NCBI GenBank assembly: GCA_037074765.1
Contig: JBAMDO010000226.1
Location: 23,271-87,270, forward strand
DNA: 64,000 nt
Source of the DNA: Mansonella perstans
Lineage: Eukaryota; Nematoda; Chromadorea; Rhabditida; Onchocercidae
Direction of reading: 5' to 3'
A model generated the notes under the pieces. The model was not told the DNA's origin. It was given only the letters and a program-made list of their open reading frames with translations, and made no database searches. Shown one piece after another: positions 60,312 to 64,000 of this stretch. The translations under genes and the position numbers were made by a program. Positions within the stretch are counted from its first letter, which is position 1. Every line of letters starts with the position of its first letter.

Positions 60312-63300
60312 TTAGCTCTTTGTAGTTGTGTGCGTGCCAATTACTTCATTATACATGTCAATTACTTGCAAATTTAAAAAAATACCATCAACTCCTATTT
60401 CAACCTCTTGCTTAGAACCTATATGTGAATGCTTCGGCAAAAAACCCACCCTAACACTGATAGCATCAGAATTTCCACGTATACGTTCACGAATCGTTGA
60501 AATTTCCGTTTTAGTTGCAGCAATTTCGATCACTAGTCGACTGTATTCTGATCGCTGCTCCAATGTCATGAGATCTGTCGGCGTATCCATCCTCCCACTT
60601 CCACCTTCAGGGTCGTTATTCTCAAAATTCAATATGATTTCCAAAACTATGACCACGTTCTGAATCCATCAAACTAACACCTCATTTATTTGTTCGAAAA
60701 CAAGCTTACAATTTTCACGGCATTCATGAGACGAGCTAAATCATTTTCTGCTTGCTCCAGAACCGGAATACGACTGAGAAGCGTACGCATCTCTGAGAGT
60801 GCCTCATTCGGAAGTGGTTTACTGAGAAGTGAAACGTCAATCAATCCTAAAATTACTTCATTTAATAATATAAAGTCATGATTTTATTATCATCAATTAC
60901 CAGTAAAACAGTGTGCATTATAAGTACCTTTCGCAACAGCCTGACGTAATTGTTCAACAATTTGTTGCGTTGAAGCTGGCATAGTTGCACTGCTCACACC
61001 ATCTGACGGCATCCAGCCACTCTCCAGTGATGCAGGTTGATGCTCAGAAAGAATTTCCCAAAGAGTTGGAATGGGTGCTGATTTCATAGTTCCTGAAGCC
61101 GAACGATTACTCCATCCTAAACGTATAGTTTCAAAAGTTCTTTCATGCAAAGAAAAATAAACTAATTATGTCCAAATGCAACTGAAACGTCTAACAAATA
61201 AAGTGATCTTCAATTATTAGGATTTTGGGATGTTACTTCACAGATAAAAATATGACAAACCTGAAGACGAAGCCTTGACAGTTGCTGCTTGCGCGTTTTT
61301 AGAAAGCCATGGTGTAAGAGAATTTGTCGAAGTTGGTGCAGCGCTACTAGTTGATTTTAAAGGAAGGTCACCCCAACCTAGGGGAACAATTGCACGACCA
61401 CCTGAGATAAAATATACTTTTTCGTATATGAGCAGAATAAACATCAATTAAACTGAAAGAAATATACTGAATTGTATTGTGGTATAAGACAGTGATAAAA
61501 GTAAGACTTATCACCTTCGTTATCTGAGTTGTCATATTCTTTTCCAATCGGTATAATCCATCGTTTAATTTCTTCTGAAATAAATTTTGAGACAAACTTC
61601 ATTTCAATAGTACAGCATCCAGTTTTATCAATGAATTCAATAAAACAAGGCTCTTGTATCAGGTAAGTTAGAAAATAGACGAACTCTGTTGTTTTTCAGG
61701 ATCACCCCATACAGCAGTACCGGTATCTCGCTGCCACTTGCGCACCTCACCTTCTGGATCCTGCCAGACAGCATTCTCACCCATAAACTATAAATCAAAT
61801 TAATGAGATTTAAAATCTAGAATATGATAAAAACAAGTCTCAACTGAACGTTAGAATGAGAAAGTGTCCTTCGACGGGAAAAAATCAATATTCACAAACC
61901 GAATCAGTCTTGGAAACTTGCGAATATGCACTGAAAGTATTAGGAGGAGGTGGAGAACGATTCACAAAGTTCTGAGTAAACTGTTGCTTCGGTACAACAG
62001 GTACTGTCGCTACTGTAGCACCACTGCAGCCTGTTGAAGGATTCCACTGTGTCAATCCATTAGGAATCTAAAATAATGAAATATTTGGTAAAGGCAGTTA
62101 TCAAATTTCATGAATTGATTTTGTTTTACCAACATTGACTTTGAATCACATCCATAATTTACAGTATTCAAGATGAACAAAAATAAGCGCAAGACACTGA
62201 ATGGTTTTGAAACGACATAAATCCTTCAAAAGACCGTACAATCCAAAAGGAAACTGCATTGCTAACTGCAGCTATTTTTCGACCCCGATGTTACAAAGGT
62301 TAATTAGTATTTTCTCAATCATTAAGAGAGTTAAGAATGATGAACAAATAAATCTTACACTGTACTCGACAGTAGGTGGAGGGAGATAAATTCCATTAAC
62401 CGTGTTTACTGGTGCACCACTCCAAACATTTTGGAGTCGACTTCTCTGAGGTGGTGGAATAGTGGATGGTGGCACCGGTGGCTGTACTGGCTCATTCATC
62501 TGACGCTGTACCCAACTTCCCATCGCAGCGCTGTTTTCGAATGGTGGACCACTGAATCGTGCTTGTAGAGGAAAGACGTTACCACGCGGTGCATTTTGCT
62601 GCCAACCTAACATACATCAATAACTGTTGTTATTTAACAAGCGGCACATTTTCCCTACTAAACGGAAAAAGACAGAACAACGCTAGAAACATTATTTCAA
62701 GCACTTACCAGCAGCATAAGCAGGCGGTGGTGGTGCTGTTGGAAATACTGGAGGACGCTGAATACCGCCCCAAACTTGCTCTTCATTTGGCCACAATTTA
62801 TTCTGAGTCAAACCACCACAAAATGGTACTGCTGCTCGTACTGTTTGTGATTGATTTGACATGTCCCAATTTCGCTGCTCTGCAATGTTTGCAAAAAATA
62901 CCCATAAAGAAGACAAACAACTGACTCCAGCAGTAAACAAAAGCTTTCAGTAGGATGGAAATATGAGGAATGCTAAGCTTCAGACGAAGCACTAACCAAT
63001 TTCAGGTTGCGACCAACCATTTGCTGCGCCACAACCAGCAAAAGACGGAGGAAAATGGCTAGTGCCTGCAATTAATATGGTGTTATTCTACGGTCATCCT
63101 TGACACTAAACAAATTGAAAGGGTAAAGCCATTCGATATAGTATCACTACCGAACCTATCTAAAATAGTGGTCTTTTTTCTACTTACCACGCCGTCTCCT
63201 TGCATACCATGTGTCATTTGTGGACATATAATAAACAAAAAAAAGACTCCCGCCATCATTTATATTCCATCAGCAGGTTTGCACTGATATTTAGGAATGT

Positions 63301-64000
63301 TAAATTTTTTAAATTATCGTGGAGTACCGGTAGTTCGCAATGATTAAAATATGATCTGCGAAGGCGACGGAGCGGCGAGTAGAAAACTGGTGGAGGCTGC
63401 TCCTGCTACAACCAAAACAGTCTCTGGTCTAGAAAAGTTGGAAATCACTAATCATTCTTAAACCACGGGTGATAAATGCTATTGTTCGATGCGAAAATTT
63501 TGAAAGTACGAACAACTAAACATGTAACAAATAAAAAAGCACTAAGAAATGAAAGCCGCATCATCCTCCATATTTCATCCGCTGATTTATGATCGATATT
63601 TAGCGACACTACATTTTGAAAAAGACATGATTAAACCTGAATTATGGCACAAAATCGGAGGTCAAAAATTACATCAAAACAAACCACTTAATGGTTCCTG
63701 TTCTAAAGAAAACTGGCTCAGAGGTGTAGCCTGCCAGATACCCAATGCTTCATTGATGTTTGCTTCTGAAATATGTGTAATAGTATACAAAAATACCCCA
63801 TAATATTTTTGACATCAACAAATAATGTGATCACATTTTAAATTTGATAGCCATATTAAAGCCTAATATCTTTAAATTTCATATTGCTTCAAAAATATTA
63901 TGGGGTAAACTAAAGCAATAAAATTAAGTCTAACCTATTGATTTTGGTTCTTGCCAAACAACTTTCGCATTACTATTACGAAAAGCAGGCGGTACAATTG
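60312..64000 (-). CDS. GW182/AIN-1-type miRNA-silencing protein, 3' part only
   Basis: Partial: the 5' end lies beyond 64000. Eleven in-phase exons: 63935-64000+, 62997-63065, 62709-62879, 62359-62606, 61900-62067, 61685-61787, 61515-61574, 61261-61401, 60928-61116, 60710-60846 and 60312-60659, about 565 residues. The protein is low-complexity, Pro/Ser/Asn/Gln-rich, and studded with Trp in Gly/Ser/Asn contexts: GWSQPE, WGGIQ, GWQQN, VWSG, TQWNPS, VWQDPEG, VWGDPEK, GWGDLP, PWLSKN, GWSNRS and GWMPSDG. This is the GW-repeat signature of proteins that bind Argonaute and recruit CCR4-NOT and PABP in miRNA silencing. In C. elegans these are AIN-1 and AIN-2. No UBA or RRM is seen, which fits the AIN type better than vertebrate TNRC6. 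The C-terminus is a probable short coiled coil (LVIEIAATKTEISTIRERIR). It could be another Trp-rich scaffold, but the number of GW motifs makes GW182 the best call. Confidence 0.75.
63794..63907. repeat. 19-bp perfect inverted repeat around a 76-bp spacer
   Basis: TACCCCATAATATTTTTGA at 63794-63812 is the exact reverse complement of 63889-63907. The 114-base element lies in the intron between the two right-most exons of the GW-protein gene. It resembles a miniature inverted-repeat element or a hairpin precursor in size, but I see no clear target-site duplication. Confidence 0.85.

Noticed and set aside
63549..63803. 84-codon plus-strand frame near the right edge
   Set aside because: Lies within an intron of the minus-strand GW gene and has no recognised relatives.

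Overview
The window is eukaryotic nuclear DNA from a nematode, most likely a filarial or other spirurid worm. It is strongly AT-rich. Genes are cut into many short exons (about 20-350 bases) with GT...AG introns, many of a few hundred bases, and 3' splice sites reading TTTTCAG or TTTTTAG. The encoded proteins match their C. elegans counterparts best, for example RME-6, PAA-1, NUO-1, PBS-6 and an AIN-1-type GW protein. I saw no tRNA, rRNA, CRISPR array, prophage or intact transposon. Gene models were built by hand from open frames, splice signals and phase agreement, so exon edges are predictions.

Layout. About 21-8045 (+): a gene I do not recognise, whose first visible exon seems to join the next across a 6-kb intron. 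8622-9149: a 264-bp unit duplicated in tandem. 9115-25044 (-): three co-oriented genes read right to left, namely complex I subunit nuo-1/NDUFV1, the Rab5 activator rme-6/GAPVD1, and a small gene resembling the SAGA subunit TADA1. The spacings (526 and 908 bp) would allow an operon. 25881-30057 (+): paa-1, the PP2A scaffold, divergent from nuo-1. 30947-41248 (-): a DDX56/Dbp9 ribosome-biogenesis helicase, cdk-7, and a Tyr/Arg/Ser-rich protein of unknown function. 41839-50707 (+): pbs-6/PSMB1, then a SUCO/Slp1-type SUN-domain membrane protein. 50708-60311: 9.6 kb without a supportable gene, between convergent genes. 60312-64000 (-): the 3' part of a GW182/AIN-1 gene that runs off the right edge.

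How the genes fit together. Nearly all are housekeeping genes: respiration, endocytosis, phosphatase scaffold, transcription/cell-cycle kinase, ribosome assembly, proteasome, ER/nuclear-envelope protein and miRNA silencing. Two divergent pairs (nuo-1/paa-1 and the helicase/pbs-6) probably use compact shared promoter regions. I found no convincing new biological system. The points most worth a second look are the TADA1-like gene whose 3' end was copied by a recent tandem duplication, two unassigned proteins, a perfect hairpin plus duplicated splice acceptor in a SUCO intron, a 19-bp inverted repeat in a GW-protein intron, and the large gene-poor block whose base skew suggests long 3' UTRs.
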